Shown: positions 12,861 to 23,977, counted from the stretch's first letter. The stretch: DNA of 64,000 nucleotides from Timema cristinae (GCA_039000515.1 JBCFYV010011164.1:41523352-41587351); one strand, 5' to 3'. Notes: generated by a model not told the origin, from the letters alone. A program made the numbers and translations.

Positions 12861-13557
12861 TAAATTTATTTACTGTGATCACCTCCATACAAAATTTCCG
12901 TAATTACATTGATTTATACCTTGTGTGTTTAAGTCCACAAAATAATATTTTGTATTTTCTTAATCTCGATACGCACTATACAACTTCTTGTACACGTATT
13001 TGCAGCCTGGAGGTGGCGTTGTGTGAATACCAAGAGTTTTACCGGATCTTTTTGCACAGGAGGCAGGAACTGTTGTTGTTTAGGAGTGAAGGGTAAGGGG
13101 GGGGGGGGGGGGGCAATATTATGTTATGTACCGGTTAAGTTAGTTTAGTAAAAACAAGAAGGGGAAGGTGGATTCATAGACTGGGCGAACAACATAGATT
13201 TAAAAAAAAATTAAATACAATTATTGTATGCTGGAGGATTTATTAGTTTGAACAAAATACTATTGCTGGTTTGGACAACATTTACCAAATAATGTTTGAT
13301 TAAGATTAAGATAGAAAAATGCAATTTGTAAATTTGGTATTATTGAACACACAAAAGAAAGAACCAGTGGTGATGAGTACAGATATAAAAAAGTCAAGCC
13401 ACTTTTCCAAACACTTGACATCTGAAAGAACTAGTGCTAACAAATTATTAATTACTAGCCCTCTTCCCGTAAATATTGTAACGAATCCTGTAAAACAAAG
13501 CTTCAAATCATCCATTATGTCAATATAAAAACAAAACTTTTATTTTACTTTTTTTTT
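12861..13557. other. Unassigned, with an 18-base poly-G run
   Basis: A run of about 18 G lies at 13097-13114. Overlapping open frames on both strands at 13306-13528 are each about 69 codons; neither shows a domain I recognise. Confidence 0.5.
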
Positions 13558-13775
13558 TTGAAAATACAAATTGTTAAAATCAAATTAATTTTTCAGCTTC
13601 CTCCACTTTCATTTACTCCCCTCGTTTCCCCAAATTTTATTTTAATTTTTTTTTTTTTTTTTGCGTTCCTCGTCACTACATCTATTTCTATTTCCTCACC
13701 CCCTACCCCCCCCCCCGCCCTCTTCACCAACCCCACTTTCCCTTCAACAATTTTTTTTCCAACGGCTATATAATA
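13558..13775. repeat. Pyrimidine-rich tract with poly-T and poly-C runs
   Basis: The plus strand is almost all pyrimidine from about 13590 to 13760, with a poly-T run of about 18 near 13645-13664 and a poly-C run near 13705-13716. Long open frames on both strands here come from the base composition and are not genes. Confidence 0.8.
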
Positions 13776-13977
13776 TACTATCGACATTTTTATGCGGAAT
13801 AATTAAATTTCCAAAATAAAATATAAACCTACGCTACTCGCTGATAATATAGCTTTATATTGGTGAAAGAATTTTTAAAATTGGTCAGTAGTTTTTTAGT
13901 TTATCCATTAAAAAAATCAAATCTTTCCCCTTTATAATATTAGTATATATTTTCACTGTGATTTAAACGCGTTTTAA

Positions 13978-14140
13978 TCATGGTTGTTGGGAGGTATGTT
14001 TTACTCTGCGAAGCATTGAAAATGATCTTTCAGCTGTTGCAGATGTACAGGGATCACCAATAATAATCTTAGGGGATACACAACTTCAGGAAATAGTTCT
14101 TTGTTTCAGGGTGCATTCCTTTGAATTTATTTACAAAGTC
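13978..14140 (-). pseudogene. hAT-family transposase, C-terminal dimerisation region
   Basis: Translating the minus strand gives ATAERSFSMLRRVK (about 14005-14048), the hallmark of the hAT dimerisation domain, preceded in another frame by FPEVVYPLRLLLVIPV (about 14049-14100) and, further upstream, MHPETK. In live hAT transposases these segments are continuous (LLLVIPVSTATAERSFS), so a single-base frameshift at about 14048 breaks the copy. A stop follows at 13978-13980. Upstream sequence to about 14330 may be the rest of the gene, but I cannot recognise it. No terminal inverted repeats were found. Family knowledge: hAT enzymes cut and paste DNA with 8-bp duplications; this copy cannot. I am fairly sure of the family and not of the subgroup. 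Confidence 0.75.
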
Positions 14141-15040
14141 TTTAACATTGTTTGGAGTTTTGAATTAATTGTTTGATAAATTCCTTTTCTCTTTTAAGCT
14201 TTGCCTCATCAATTTTAATTCATATATAGTATTTAAGATGTGTTCATCCCATGATGCTTTAGCTATCAGCATTTTTTTCCCCCCAACTGAACGTATTTTT
14301 CAATTCAGGCTGTTCAAAACTACCGGGTATAAACTATAGATGACGCATATATCAGTCATGTGAAAAACTAATTTAATTGATCCAAACTTATTGGTGTAAA
14401 TTGTTCGACAAATAGTTCGTTCACAAAAACGAAGGCTGGAACAATTTTTTTTTCATTGCTTTACTTCTAACTTTTATTTAACCTCAAAAAGACTTTAATA
14501 TATTTTTATATTGTGTTATGATAAAAAAAAAATTAACAAATGCGAATTTTTAAAGAAAGGATTATCAATCTTGTTCAATGTTACTGTTCAATGGTCGCGA
14601 GAGAGTCTAAAGTAAATTGCTAAACAATTTATCCAGGAACCTCGTCCCACCCTGTAAGACAGTGGGGGGGGGGGGGGGGGGTATGTACCCAGGTTACCTA
14701 CGACTTTACACAATTTTTTGCATCTTGTATATCTTGTTCCTTTTGGGGATTAGAACGCGTCCTATATCGGATATTTTTATAATACAACATTTGTGTTCCA
14801 AACATAGAAAACCTTGTTTGCTAGACAGAAAAGAAAATGTGTTTGAATGCATTACACAGTACTCATTAAACATGGAATCATTGTTATTAGAAACAAATGT
14901 TTAAAATTATATATATATAAAATATATATATAATTTTAAACATTACCTATATATATTGGTCACATCAATTGCATACAAGTTATATATATATAATTGTACA
15001 ATGTCTTGCAAAACCTTTGCACAAAAGTTGTTTCATGTAA
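14141..15040. other. AT-rich sequence with a poly-G run and AT palindrome
   Basis: A run of about 18 G lies at 14664-14681, and an AT palindrome (TTAAAATTATATATATATA and its complement) at about 14902-14941. The 95-codon open frame at 14617-14904 crosses the poly-G run and has no known domain. Part of 14141-14330 may belong to the hAT remnant. Confidence 0.5.
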
Positions 15041-15044
15041 AAAT

Positions 15045-15155
15045 CACTCCCTAGTGAACCCATCCAAGATTCGAACCTCGATATCCCACGTCAATGACAA
15101 TTCAGTAAAATTACTATACTGACGCTTTAGACCGTGGGACCACTTGTATGGTCCT
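15045..15155 (-). mobile_element. SINE head fragment
   Basis: On the minus strand, CCACAAGTGGTCCCACGG..CTAAAGCGTCAG (A-box region) and GAGGTTCGAATCTTGG (B box) are followed by GTTCACTAGGG. Only the tRNA-like head and a few bases after it are present. Confidence 0.6.
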
Positions 15156-15451
15156 AATAACGAAACATCTAGGCTTGCCTTTGCTCCTAAAGAGAAAACA
15201 TCGCGTTCAATTTTTGACAATATCGTATATATTAGTTTTGTTACATACGTGCAAAGTGTGTTTGCATGTGTGTATACTATCAAGTGCACTTAAAACTTCG
15301 GCCTAGCTTACATGAAATAGCTTTTAAGAAGAGAGACGTTAATTTTGATCTATTGTGAGCAGTTTTACTAATTTTAATTATTTTTTGAAACTCATTTCCT
15401 CCTTCATTTACGCCAATGGCATTTAGTACCAGTATTTTTGTATGGTTTGTT
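15156..15451. other. Nothing recognised
   Basis: AT-rich sequence; open frames on the minus strand at 15044-15289 and 15280-15471 lack any domain. Confidence 0.4.
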
Positions 15452-15703
15452 ACCTGTTTCGGGGGACGCATGGCCTAAGGCGTCACGCAATAGACTGGCT
15501 GCCAATGACAGGGAGGTCAGAGTTCGATTCCCGGTCGGGTGTACTGAGGGTGGTTTTACCTAAACGATTTTCCACTCTCACTCCGTGCAAATGTGGGTAC
15601 ACATCCGTCTAAATTCATCCTTCCTTGTCCCTAACACATTAATGTAATTAGTACATATGCCTAGAACTTGAACATGTAGTAAGTAAGACGTGGTGTTATA
15701 AAT
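15452..15703 (+). mobile_element. SINE class C
   Basis: The class C head reads GCATGGCCTAAGGCGTCACG (A box), CAATAGACTGGCTGCC, GAGTTCGATTCCCGGTCGGG (B box) and TGTACTGAGGGTGG. The body CACTCTCACTCCGTGCAAAT and the tail AACTTGAACATGTAGTAAGT..ACGTGGTG are diverged but in order. No clear duplication was seen. Confidence 0.85.
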
Positions 15704-16021
15704 TGTTGGTTATGTCTCTTTTGCCCGAAGTAGCCTTCCTGTTTGTGTTGACTATCACTAGATAAGAAGAACTTAAGTCTCTCCACCCCACCCACTCGGC
15801 ACAATGAATAGTTTCTTATTTGAGACGTCGAAGATTGTGACTCTTTTATAATGTTTCGCGATCCCATTTCGATATCATACATAATATTTATTATGATAAA
15901 AGGTAACCACAGAGCTTTATTTGTCTCCTCTGTTCAAAAGTCGTACAAATCTCATTCATATAATGTTATAGCTACAGTTAGATTTCCATAAGAGTAATCT
16001 TATGAGACAGCTAGAAAAGCT
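15704..16021. other. Nothing recognised
   Basis: Unassigned AT-rich sequence between a SINE and repeat W. Confidence 0.4.
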
Positions 16022-16460
16022 AATAGATATACTTTCAGATGTCAAGTCACGTGATTGTACTTGTCACTTTGATAGTTACTATCCTATAAAATAATATTAA
16101 TAATACCAGCTTTGGTGGCCACAATTTCTAGAGCGTCATTCTCGCAATAGCCTAGACTGCCGATGACTGGGAGACGGGGGTTCGATCCCTGTAGGGTGTA
16201 GTGAAAGTCTTTTCTTAAATGGTTTTCCACTCTCCCTCCACGAAAATGCGTGTGCCCTTCCTCTAACTTCAACCTTCCTTATCCTAACCCACTAGCGTAA
16301 TTAGTTATTAGTATTTAGGCATAACACCCGAATGGACAGTAAAACGCGGTGCTTAAAAAAACAAAACACACACTATAAATATAGTAAAATATCAACAATG
16401 TTGACTGTAAAATAATTTGTTTGTATTTTATAAAAGGCTTTTCCTAATAAAATTGAACTA
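16022..16460 (+). repeat. Interspersed repeat W, split by a SINE
   Basis: Two parts, 16022-16104 (GATGTCAAGTCACGTGATTG, CTGTCACTTTGATAG-like block, CCTATAAAATAATATTAATA) and about 16363-16460 (ACTATAAATATAGTAAAATA, CAACAATGTTGACTG, TTTGTTTGTATTTTATAA), are contiguous in the copy at 45875-46030. The class C SINE at 16105-16354 therefore landed in an older repeat. Its class is unknown; it shows no coding potential. Confidence 0.65.
16105..16354 (+). mobile_element. SINE class C inserted in repeat W
   Basis: Has GGTGGCCACAATTTCTAGAG, CTCGCAATAGCCTAGACTGC, GGGGGTTCGATCCCTGTAGG and the body block CCACTCTCCCTCCACGAAAA. The tail is AACACCCGAATGGACAGTAA..ACGCGGTGCTT followed by an A-rich end, so this copy ends in poly-A and not ATT repeats. 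Confidence 0.88.
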
Positions 16461-16921
16461 TGCCATTCTTTACTATACCTGATGAATCAGCAACTCACGC
16501 ACCAATGGACACGTGGTATAAATAAGGATTCACTCTTGCTTTTGATTGTATTGCCTGAAATAAGTTAGGGAGGTATAGCTAATATTAGACATGTAAAACT
16601 TAAACCTTGAAAGAGTTTCAACTATTATTATCTTGAATAAAAGTGTCCAAATATTTAAATGAGTTTCAACTTAACTAACTGGCGTGGCTTTTATTTCTAT
16701 CTTATTAAACTCACGTATCGACTGCAGCGCTCGATGGTTGAATGTTTCATTAACGTCGGTCTGCTGAAGACCAGATAGATTAATAGTCCAATATTGTTAT
16801 AAAAACCTCAAAGAATGCGTTCTCTTCCCCATTAATTTAATAATATGCTAATTTACCGAAATATATTCTTCTTTAATTGCCATTATTTGTTTGGATTTTA
16901 TTTTCAGTTTATTGTCAACAG
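16461..16921. other. Nothing recognised
   Basis: AT-rich sequence with no repeat partner that I could find in the window. Confidence 0.4.
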
Positions 16922-17601
16922 AGCCCGTATTTTTATGTCATGTCATATTTTTATTAGTGCATCACAGACAATGCTCATAATTACATACATTCAGTTTATG
17001 ATCCTCTGGTTGTAGACATTTATATTTTATAGGCCTTAATTTTTTGTAATCTTTTGTCACTTTGGAATTTTAGGTCATATTTTCTTGGCTTTCGTCCTTT
17101 AAAGGTCATTTTTAGGCATTTGTTGGAATTTTTTAGGCATTTTAAGGAAATTCTGACCATTTCAAGACATTCATGTTGATTAAGTATATTTCTAACACAA
17201 TCTTTTTTTCTACAAATGCCTAATTATTTCATCTCAAGGTTGTCAGAATGAGAAGATGATGCTGTCAATGAACTTTGAAACCACATTCATGGTGAAACTG
17301 CAACTATGCAAGAGAGGGTTGCGTTGGGAGGGGGTAACTATTACTTCCTAAGCATATAATTGTAAATCAAAATTATATTTAGTAGAATGAAAATGTTTCG
17401 TTGTTAAAGATTTCATTACATGGATAATTTTAGTTTAGATTTGTAAAGAACGTGTTTGATTTAGTCGTGTGCATTTATGACAACTTTTTGTTCATATTTT
17501 AAAGTCATTTATTTTTGAAAATTTGAATATTTTATTTTTGTTATGTAATTTTAAAGGTATTTTTTTTATTTTTCCAAGGTCATCAAAATCCATGCCCTGA
17601 T
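16922..17601 (+). repeat. Interspersed repeat X, copy 1
   Basis: Colinear with 60460-61086 over about 650 bp: shared blocks include TTTGGAATTTTAGGTCATAT (about 17060 and 60603), GAGGGTTGCGTTGGGAGGGG (about 17314 and 60787) and AAATCCATG (about 17588). It has no long open frame and no clear terminal repeats, and T-rich AGGTCAT-like motifs recur inside. The class of element is unknown. Confidence 0.8.
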
Positions 17602-17904
17602 TATCAATATGATGATGATCGGCTTAAATATTTTGCCCTCGTCCCCCCCCTTCCCCACCCAGCCCTTCATCTTCCTTTCAAACACACTATTTGATGGCGT
17701 AATGTAATAGTATATAGACACTTCCTCCACCAACCCAACCGCTTCACTGGGAAATATTTAACGGAAACATTTATGAAAATGTTGTTTCATTAGGAATTTA
17801 CTGGAAAAATTGATGGAAAATTTCCGACTGGAACTCTCTAAGCAGACGTTCAAATATCAGCAGGTACATTTTCTATATGTGATCTAGCTTTGTAATGTTC
17901 TTAT

Positions 17905-17972
17905 CCCCTCTCCACGCTGACGTGGCTGCACTTTCTCTAATCTACCTTTCTCATCCCTAACCCTTTGTTTAA
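17905..17972 (+). mobile_element. SINE body fragment
   Basis: CCCCTCTCCACGCTGACGTG followed by ACTTTCTCTAATCTACCTTT and CTCATCCCTAACCC is the class C/F body in order, lacking head and tail. Confidence 0.5.
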
Positions 17973-18114
17973 AAATTTTAATGACGCTTGTGTTAAACTT
18001 GAACGCTAATAAAACATATATTTTTCTAGAACAATTGTTAATATTTTTAAAGTAAATTGTTTATCATAAAACATTTTAATCATTTACAAGCTCATTTAAA
18101 TAATGATATTTAAC

Positions 18115-18295
18115 TCTACTGCATCTTAACAACCGTTCTGTCATACTAATGGGATAGGTACAATGAAGGTAGGGTTCAAAATAAATGTACCCGCATTTTC
18201 TAGAGCTAGAGGGAATACATTAAGGATAAACCCCCTTCTGTACAATCATCCGGGATTTGATCTCCGATCTCCCAGTCATCATCAATCCAGAGTAT
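18115..18295 (-). mobile_element. Degraded SINE, minus strand
   Basis: The plus strand shows CATCTTAACAACCG, CTAATGGGATAGGTACAATG, ATGTACCCGCATTTTCTAGA and GGGATTTGATCTCCGATCTC, the reverse order of a class C/F SINE. It is heavily mutated. Confidence 0.6.
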
Positions 18296-18459
18296 GTATA
18301 TGATCTTGACTTTTACATAATATGTCGATAAACTTGTTTACGTGCTATTTATAGTTTACTTTTAGCTTAAGCCTATCCGGTAATACAGGATTCAAGGCTC
18401 GGGATAGGTTTAAAGAAAGAATAGAAAAGAATTTATAGATACTAAAGGAGTTGGAGTAG

Positions 18460-18700
18460 AGGTTCTCACTAACCCAAGTTACTAGATTTAACTTGGTTCG
18501 AACCCCGGCTGGGTGTACTCCATTAGGAGATGGAATTATGGATCCTCACATGTAATCTTTACCGTCTTCTATCCACACTAATTTGGATGCATTTCCTCTA
18601 ACCTGCTGGTGAGCACGTGGACTAAGGCGTAATTTATTTTCGGCTAGTTTTCTGGTGAGGAGGATGTCAGGGTTCAGCTCCCAGCTGGATGTACCTGAAA
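18460..18700 (+). mobile_element. Two adjoining degraded SINE heads
   Basis: The first (about 18460-18604) has GGTTCGAACCCCGGCTGGGT and TGTACTCC, then CTATCCACACTAATTTGGAT. The second (about 18605-18700) has GAGCACGTGGACTAAGGCGT and CAGGGTTCAGCTCCCAGCTG. Their tails are missing. Confidence 0.55.
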
Positions 18701-19054
18701 TTTTGAGATTTGATTGGTTCTTGTTGTCTCGCTGAACCGAAAGAGTTGAAACTATTTCAATTCGCGCCGAACAGACAAAGCAGATCCCGCTGATTACTTG
18801 TGGCCGCTCATCACGTGACTACATTTCTGTTCTAACTGGAACTGTGTTGTTGGAGTCAGTGCACCTGGCTAGGAGTCTAGGGGTCCCGGGTTCGATTCTC
18901 GGCTGGTACCTTGGGTATTTTTCCCTTAAGGGAAATGGTCCTAAAGGTCACCAGGGGTTGGTTAGGCTCAAGTTAGGTTAAGACTCACCACGGCTCCACG
19001 ACTTTATAATAACTCCAGTCACATTATCTCATTGTGGATACGACGTGACGTGTA

Positions 19055-19273
19055 CAGTAGCCCCATGGCTTCTTTGGTGCTGACTGACAGCTCACAGCAA
19101 CATTTAGGTATAGGCCTATACCTAAATGTTGACTGTCAGAAGTGACAGCTGCTAAACACATGATTTTGCAGATCATATGGTTTGGCGTAGGGATACATAA
19201 TTTGGTATGGTAACTTTTCAAAGCCGTCAGCTGTGAGCTGTCACTCAGCACCAAAGAAGCCATGGGGCTACTT
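19055..19273. mobile_element. 219-bp MITE with 42-bp terminal inverted repeats
   Basis: The terminal inverted repeats at 19057-19098 and 19230-19271 match over 42 bp with one mismatch (start GTAGCCCCATGGCTTC). TA lies just outside both ends (19053-19054, 19274-19275), which fits a TA duplication as in Tc1/mariner-type elements. A perfect 32-bp palindrome directly follows the left arm. There is no transposase. The near-perfect arms suggest a recent insertion compared with the host SINE, which is diverged. The minus-strand open frame through it is the hairpin read as codons. Confidence 0.88.
19099..19130. repeat. Perfect 32-bp palindrome inside the MITE
   Basis: The half-site AACATTTAGGTATAGG is followed at once by its exact reverse complement, with no spacer. 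It abuts the end of the left terminal repeat. Confidence 0.97.
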
Positions 19274-19340
19274 TAGACAACCTCCATAGATGTACCCTGG
19301 GCAACGCTCTGTGCCACTAGAACGGCTAATAGTCTACATA

Positions 19341-20244
19341 CAGGCGACCGAACTGGATGTCTTGTCCTTTACGGTTGTATATACCATAATAAAATAAAAA
19401 TCTTTCCTGATTTTAGTCGAACGTTTAAATTCACAGTTTGAAGTGATGCTCGTATAGTGACCCTTGTATTAGCTTAGACGTACACTAAAAACTTCCATAG
19501 TAATTTACCTTGAAAACGTACCACAGTACATTTGTACCCACCAAGGTTGTGTCGAGGTTTTTTTTTTTTCTCAAAAACAAATGTAATTTCTTTAGGTGGA
19601 ATGTAGTATACCATTTTGAAACCTCGGCTACCATGACGAATGATGGACCCAGTGTAAGTAAGTTATTAGCTGTGTTGCCTCTTGCGGGCTAATCCGACGC
19701 AATATTCTCAAAAAAGATTCGAGGCACGCGTGGTGTATGAGATCATCCTATAGTGATGTCAACGACCAAAAAAAATGGTACCCTAAAACGCAATGTTTCC
19801 TATGAATATCACGGTTGACTTTTATGGGTGCGACTGTACGTCGAGGGGCCTTTAGGGCAGTCCAGAGCGCGTGAACATGACAGGAATGCGCGACCAAAGT
19901 TTTTCAATGGCCCGCCGTTTTTTGTTTTTTTTTCCTTACAAGTTTATGTCCAAATCCTTCACCTTTTCTCTTTCTTCGTTTTTATCTTCTTCTTTTACTT
20001 TTTTACGTAAACTGTTCAAACAAAATGTTGAAAGTAAATTTCATCAAATTCTTAGTGGGAATGTGACGAGCTTGTGTTGACAGTATTCTTAAGAAATATA
20101 TATTTATTTAATTTAAATCTTTTCCGTTTACTCCCCCTTTCAGGATTCTCGTACTTTTTTTCGTTTAATATTATTATTATTATTATTATTATTTATTATT
20201 TGAACCACCATTGTTAACTACTAAATCTAAGATAAGGGTAAAGG
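19341..20244. other. Unassigned sequence
   Basis: Holds a patch of mixed composition (19500-19910) with short open frames (19510-19692, 19828-20010, 19871-20080) but no domain I know. An ATT run lies at 20168-20202. Confidence 0.45.
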
Positions 20245-20551
20245 GTGACCTGGTGGTCTAAGGCTAAGGTATCAGACTTCTGTGCCGGGGTCTGAGGTTC
20301 AATCCTCGCTTCCGGCATAGATTTATCTGATTGCCAAACCCTTCCTTCACCTCTGACAAGACATGTATTAATCACAACTTGTGAATGTGTGGAATGCCAG
20401 GCCTCCACAGTGGTTCGGATTCCACGTTAAACTGTAGGTCCCCATTTCATCTCACAATCACCTACCATTACACATTAGCGTAAGTGCGTATAACCCGAAC
20501 GGGTAGTAAGACGTGGTGCTAGTAATAATAATAAATAATAATAATAATAAT
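20245..20551 (+). mobile_element. SINE class A
   Basis: Opens GGTGACCTGGTGGTCTAAGG, with B box GAGGTTCAATCCTCGC and ends GTAGTAAGACGTGGTGCTAG plus AAT repeats. GATAAGGGTA upstream (about 20231-20240) and GAGAAGGGTA downstream (about 20554) may be a duplication with one change. Compared with other A copies it carries an extra GTATTAATCACAACTTG segment, shared with the copy at 49258. Confidence 0.9.
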
Positions 20552-20610
20552 TGAGAAGGGTAGTTTGTAGGAAATGGAGAGGTAATGTGAAAACCACAGT
20601 ATTTTTCATG

Positions 20611-20856
20611 TCATCGCGTTTAACTACCTGTTCAGGTTATATGCATATAAGATAATTACTCTAATTGGGTAAGGATGAGAAAGGAATCACTTTAGAGGTA
20701 ATCTAGCTGAATTTGCGTAGAAGAAAAGTGGGGGAACCCATTAGGAAAAACCACCCTCAGTACATCTTACCGGGACTCGAATCCCGACCTCCCCGTCATC
20801 AGCAGGACAGTCTAACAAGAGTGACGCCTTAGACCATTTGGCCACCGAAGTTAGTA
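20611..20856 (-). mobile_element. SINE class C, minus strand
   Basis: On the minus strand: CTTCGGTGGCCAAATGGTCT, AAGGCGTCACTCTTGTTAGA, GGGATTCGAGTCCCGGTAAG, GATGTACTGAGGGTGG, ending in ATAACCTGAACAGGTAGTTA. The tail is mutated and lacks ATT repeats. Confidence 0.85.
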
Positions 20857-21640
20857 GTCAAAGTTGTAAAAAAAAAAGTAACCGTTTTGTCAGCTATAAA
20901 CGTTTTCTAATTATTTTTTTATATATTTATACGTCAATTCATATGATATATATATATATCATATTAATACATGCGTATTAGCCAAACGGTTAATTAAATA
21001 CTGTGAAAAAACGTATCGACACCTATGATACCAACTATAGCAGTTTGACACGTTCTTCGCACGGCTAAGCAGCCGTAAAACTAATCAAATGTGAACGTTT
21101 GAAATCCGACTGCCCACTTTATGATAGTTCCTCGTACAATCTAGCGCTAATTATGGCAATCACAAACTAATCATGGTAATTAATAAATTAGATATTTGTG
21201 AAAAAATATTACCTTATTCACAAACTGGGTGCACAAACAAACGCAACCATTAAAAACGTAATATTTACCTAAGCACGATCATAAAATAAGCTAAGCAAAA
21301 TAATAGATACTGTTGCATAAAAAATATCTGAGTTAAAAGAGCATTGTAATTCATCAACGAGAATCAATTTATAATATTCTCTGTTACAGAAACGTATTGA
21401 ATAATAAGCATAATGGCTTTCCAAAGAAAATCACGGTTCACTCAGTTATGTCACCAGAATTAGTGCATTTTAATTGTTATGTCATTAGAAACTAGGCGCA
21501 ATTTGTCCTGTGAATGTTAGCTTTTTTATCGCAATGGTAATTGATACCTTTCAGATACGCTTTAGTTTTTGTATTTGCTTACTATTTGATTTTTCTCGTC
21601 TAACTATAATATATATTTTTTACCATAATGATAAGTCTGT
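20857..21640. other. AT-rich sequence with a small AT palindrome
   Basis: ATATGATATATATATATATC is part of a perfect AT palindrome at about 20941-20964. Otherwise nothing recognised. Confidence 0.45.
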
Positions 21641-22620
21641 TTTTTCTATTAATAATTTTCCATCCTCTATTTTTGAATTCCATCCACCTGTTAAGGTTAT
21701 TGTAGGGTGGTCCTTTTACAAACTTGGCAAATTTAGGTTTCCTTCCAAAGTAAAAAGAAGATTTTATAAATTATTTTGGAAATATTTTAAGTTACTCCTC
21801 TCCCCTCCACTCACCCTCTTTAGACTCTTTCTAAATAGTAGGCCTAAATATGTAACATTTTGTTACTGAAGTAATCCCTCTACATCCCTGGCAAATTTCA
21901 ATTGTCTGCTTCACATAAAATATGTTTTCTTTTTACTTAACTTTTCTTCCCTAATATTTAAATTTAATATCTTCATTCTTTTATGGTTATTTGGAGTGGT
22001 CTTTATGCCTTCTTGCTGAGATTCAGTTTTCTACCACATATAAACGTAGTTGTTTCTATTAGTTTTGGAAATTGTAGCCCACTACCCCTATTAAACAATC
22101 CTACTTAGAAATTTCTAATTCAAGACGAATAAGGTTATTGGGATTTGTTCTGATTGTCAGATTTCACTTTTCTGCCACACCTAAATGTATTTTTATCTAA
22201 ACCCCTCCCCCCCTATTTCCAAAGTACCAATTAAACATGTAACATTTTAAGACCATAATATCAATTTTAATTGGTATTTTTACCTGTCTGTCGAATTACA
22301 ATTCTATACCACACTGGGAAGACGCAGTTGCTTACAGTACTATTGATTCTAAAAATTTGTAACCCCCACCTCCTTTTCTCCCATTCACTCAAATAAATTT
22401 CAAATTTTAAGATTTATTTGATTATCTTATATTGTCTCTCTACTTGTCTGACAAATTTTAATATTATACCTTGTGTATTTTTAAAAAAAAATTATAGTCT
22501 TTCCCCCTTTTTCATAGCCCCATTTTGAAATCACGTACCTTCCTGCCAAATTTCACTTTTATAGTTCATCTGTGTGTGTTATTTTTCTACAGCTCTATAT
22601 TCAGTTTTAGACCTGTATAT
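21640..22620 (+). repeat. Ancient, decayed tandem repeat of about 135 bp
   Basis: A motif like CCAAATTTCACTTTTCTACC followed by ACATATAAACG recurs at about 21888, 22022, 22158, 22291, 22448 and 22545, with spacings of 134, 136, 133, 157 and 97 bp. Between them lie C/T-rich stretches (CCCCTCCCCCC, CCCCCACCTCC). The copies are very divergent. The region is strongly T-rich on the plus strand, which also explains the 119-codon open frame at 21510-21869. Confidence 0.6.
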
Positions 22621-22629
22621 AGAAAATAC

Positions 22630-22712
22630 AGGTAAAATGTTACAAACGTTGACTGCAACAAAAAAAAAGTGATTATATTTTATTTGAAAAAATCCTGCTT
22701 ACCAGAATTATA
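22630..22712 (+). repeat. Possible fragment of repeat W
   Basis: ACAGGTAAAATGTTACAAAC, GTTGACTGCAAC and ATTTTATTTG..AATCCTG follow the order of the 3' half of repeat W at 16380-16440. Confidence 0.4.
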
Positions 22713-23977
22713 TTTATATTTATCTTTTTCCAAAAGTTTAGAGTAACATCAATTGTTTCTTTGAGTTTTATCTCTGTTTGCATTAGATTTGTTTTTTTGT
22801 TTTATTTTATATAGTGTCACATATAAACCAATACTCAAGTGACCCACGTCCTTTTATAGTTTCCAAACGCTGGCACAATAAATAAAGGTCAACAGACAGT
22901 GCCATTGATAGTTTCACAAATACACTCCAGCCAAATTAAAAATACAAACACATTCTTTACTATTATTACTATTAGTAGTAGTACTAGTAGCAGTAGTAAT
23001 AGTAGTATAGTAGTAGTAGTAGTAATAGTAGTTGTTTGTGCATTGCTTATTGTTAGATCAGTACCATTAGTCTCTACTTAATGTTTCTGTCCTCTATGCT
23101 ATCTCTTTGGATAGTGCTCCTTTATCTAGGTTCTCTATGCCTCGAAATTAGTTAGTTATTGTTTTGTTTTGTGATCTGATTGCCTTTTGTTGTGGTTTAG
23201 ACGGTTTTTTGGTCTTTTCTTATATTTTCTTGACTCCTTCCACCTTCATTAACCTTTCCTCACTCTTGGAGGCAACAAGAACATACCTTGACCCCTCTAA
23301 GGTCTATTGTTTTCCCACCAAGTGTCGCTGGCGCGGTTTTTCGTTCTGCCGATTTTAGTGAGTCGTGTGCTGAGACTTGATCGACCCATAAGTGCTGGTT
23401 ATAGGTTCCGTGAACTTTCACCTGGAAGCGGTCCAATCTCAATTATTAGTGTGCGTGTGTTAATGAAATTGACTGCTCCAAGAACAACCCAATCAGACAA
23501 CATAAAGTGAAGATGAGTTGCCTCTACCCATTCCCATTCCACCATACAGTCCATTTGTCCGTGTTCGTAACACTGGCCCTTCCAGAGGTTTTTTAGTTTT
23601 CAGTTCTTGTGATTTACGCTACAGTAGTAGTACTGTGAACAGCGGACCTCACTCCCTCCATTAAAAAAATACCACGTACTCATATTTAGTTACTACAGTC
23701 TTAACAATTCTCTTTGGACTTCAAGTTGAGTCCTCTCCCATAATTTCTCCTTTTTTTTTCCTTGTATTTGAAGTTGATATTTTCCGTTGGTGATCAAGTT
23801 ATATAGAAAACAATTAATACTACATAATAATTCATTATTACGTTATATTCATTTTTAATAGCCGTTGCTCACTTAGTTTAAGACGTAAATCTCGCAATAG
23901 TTAGCAATATTAAAAAAAAAACCCAGGTACTTAGTCGAATCCTTAGAATTTTAGATTAAAATCACTCGAGATTAATT
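22713..23977. other. AT-rich sequence with an AGT microsatellite
   Basis: An AGT/ATT-type trinucleotide run lies at 22962-23033. The short open frames at 23164-23510, on both strands, have no recognisable domain. Nothing else is assigned. Confidence 0.5.

Larger units (their letters stand above)
18843..19340 (+). mobile_element. SINE class D, interrupted by a MITE
   Basis: The head has GTCAGTGCACCTGGCTAGGA, GGGTTCGATTCTCGGCTGGT and ACCTTGGG. It is followed by CCCTTAAGGGAAATGG, GTCACCAGGGGTTGGTTAGG and a TAAGACTCACC block. The element resumes after the MITE (19055-19273) with CAACCTCCATAGATGTACCC and TGGGCAACGCTCTG. Other class D copies show these parts contiguous. There is no class A/B/C tail. 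Confidence 0.8.

Noticed and set aside
13306..13528. Conserved exon suggested by open frames on both strands
   Set aside because: Neither strand shows a known domain, and no splice-site pair could be supported by reading.
14617..14904. 95-codon open frame with a Gly run
   Set aside because: The Gly run is the poly-G tract. No domain was recognised.
21510..21869. 119-codon open reading frame rich in Phe, Leu, Ile
   Set aside because: T-rich low-complexity DNA favours such frames. No recognisable domain or start context.
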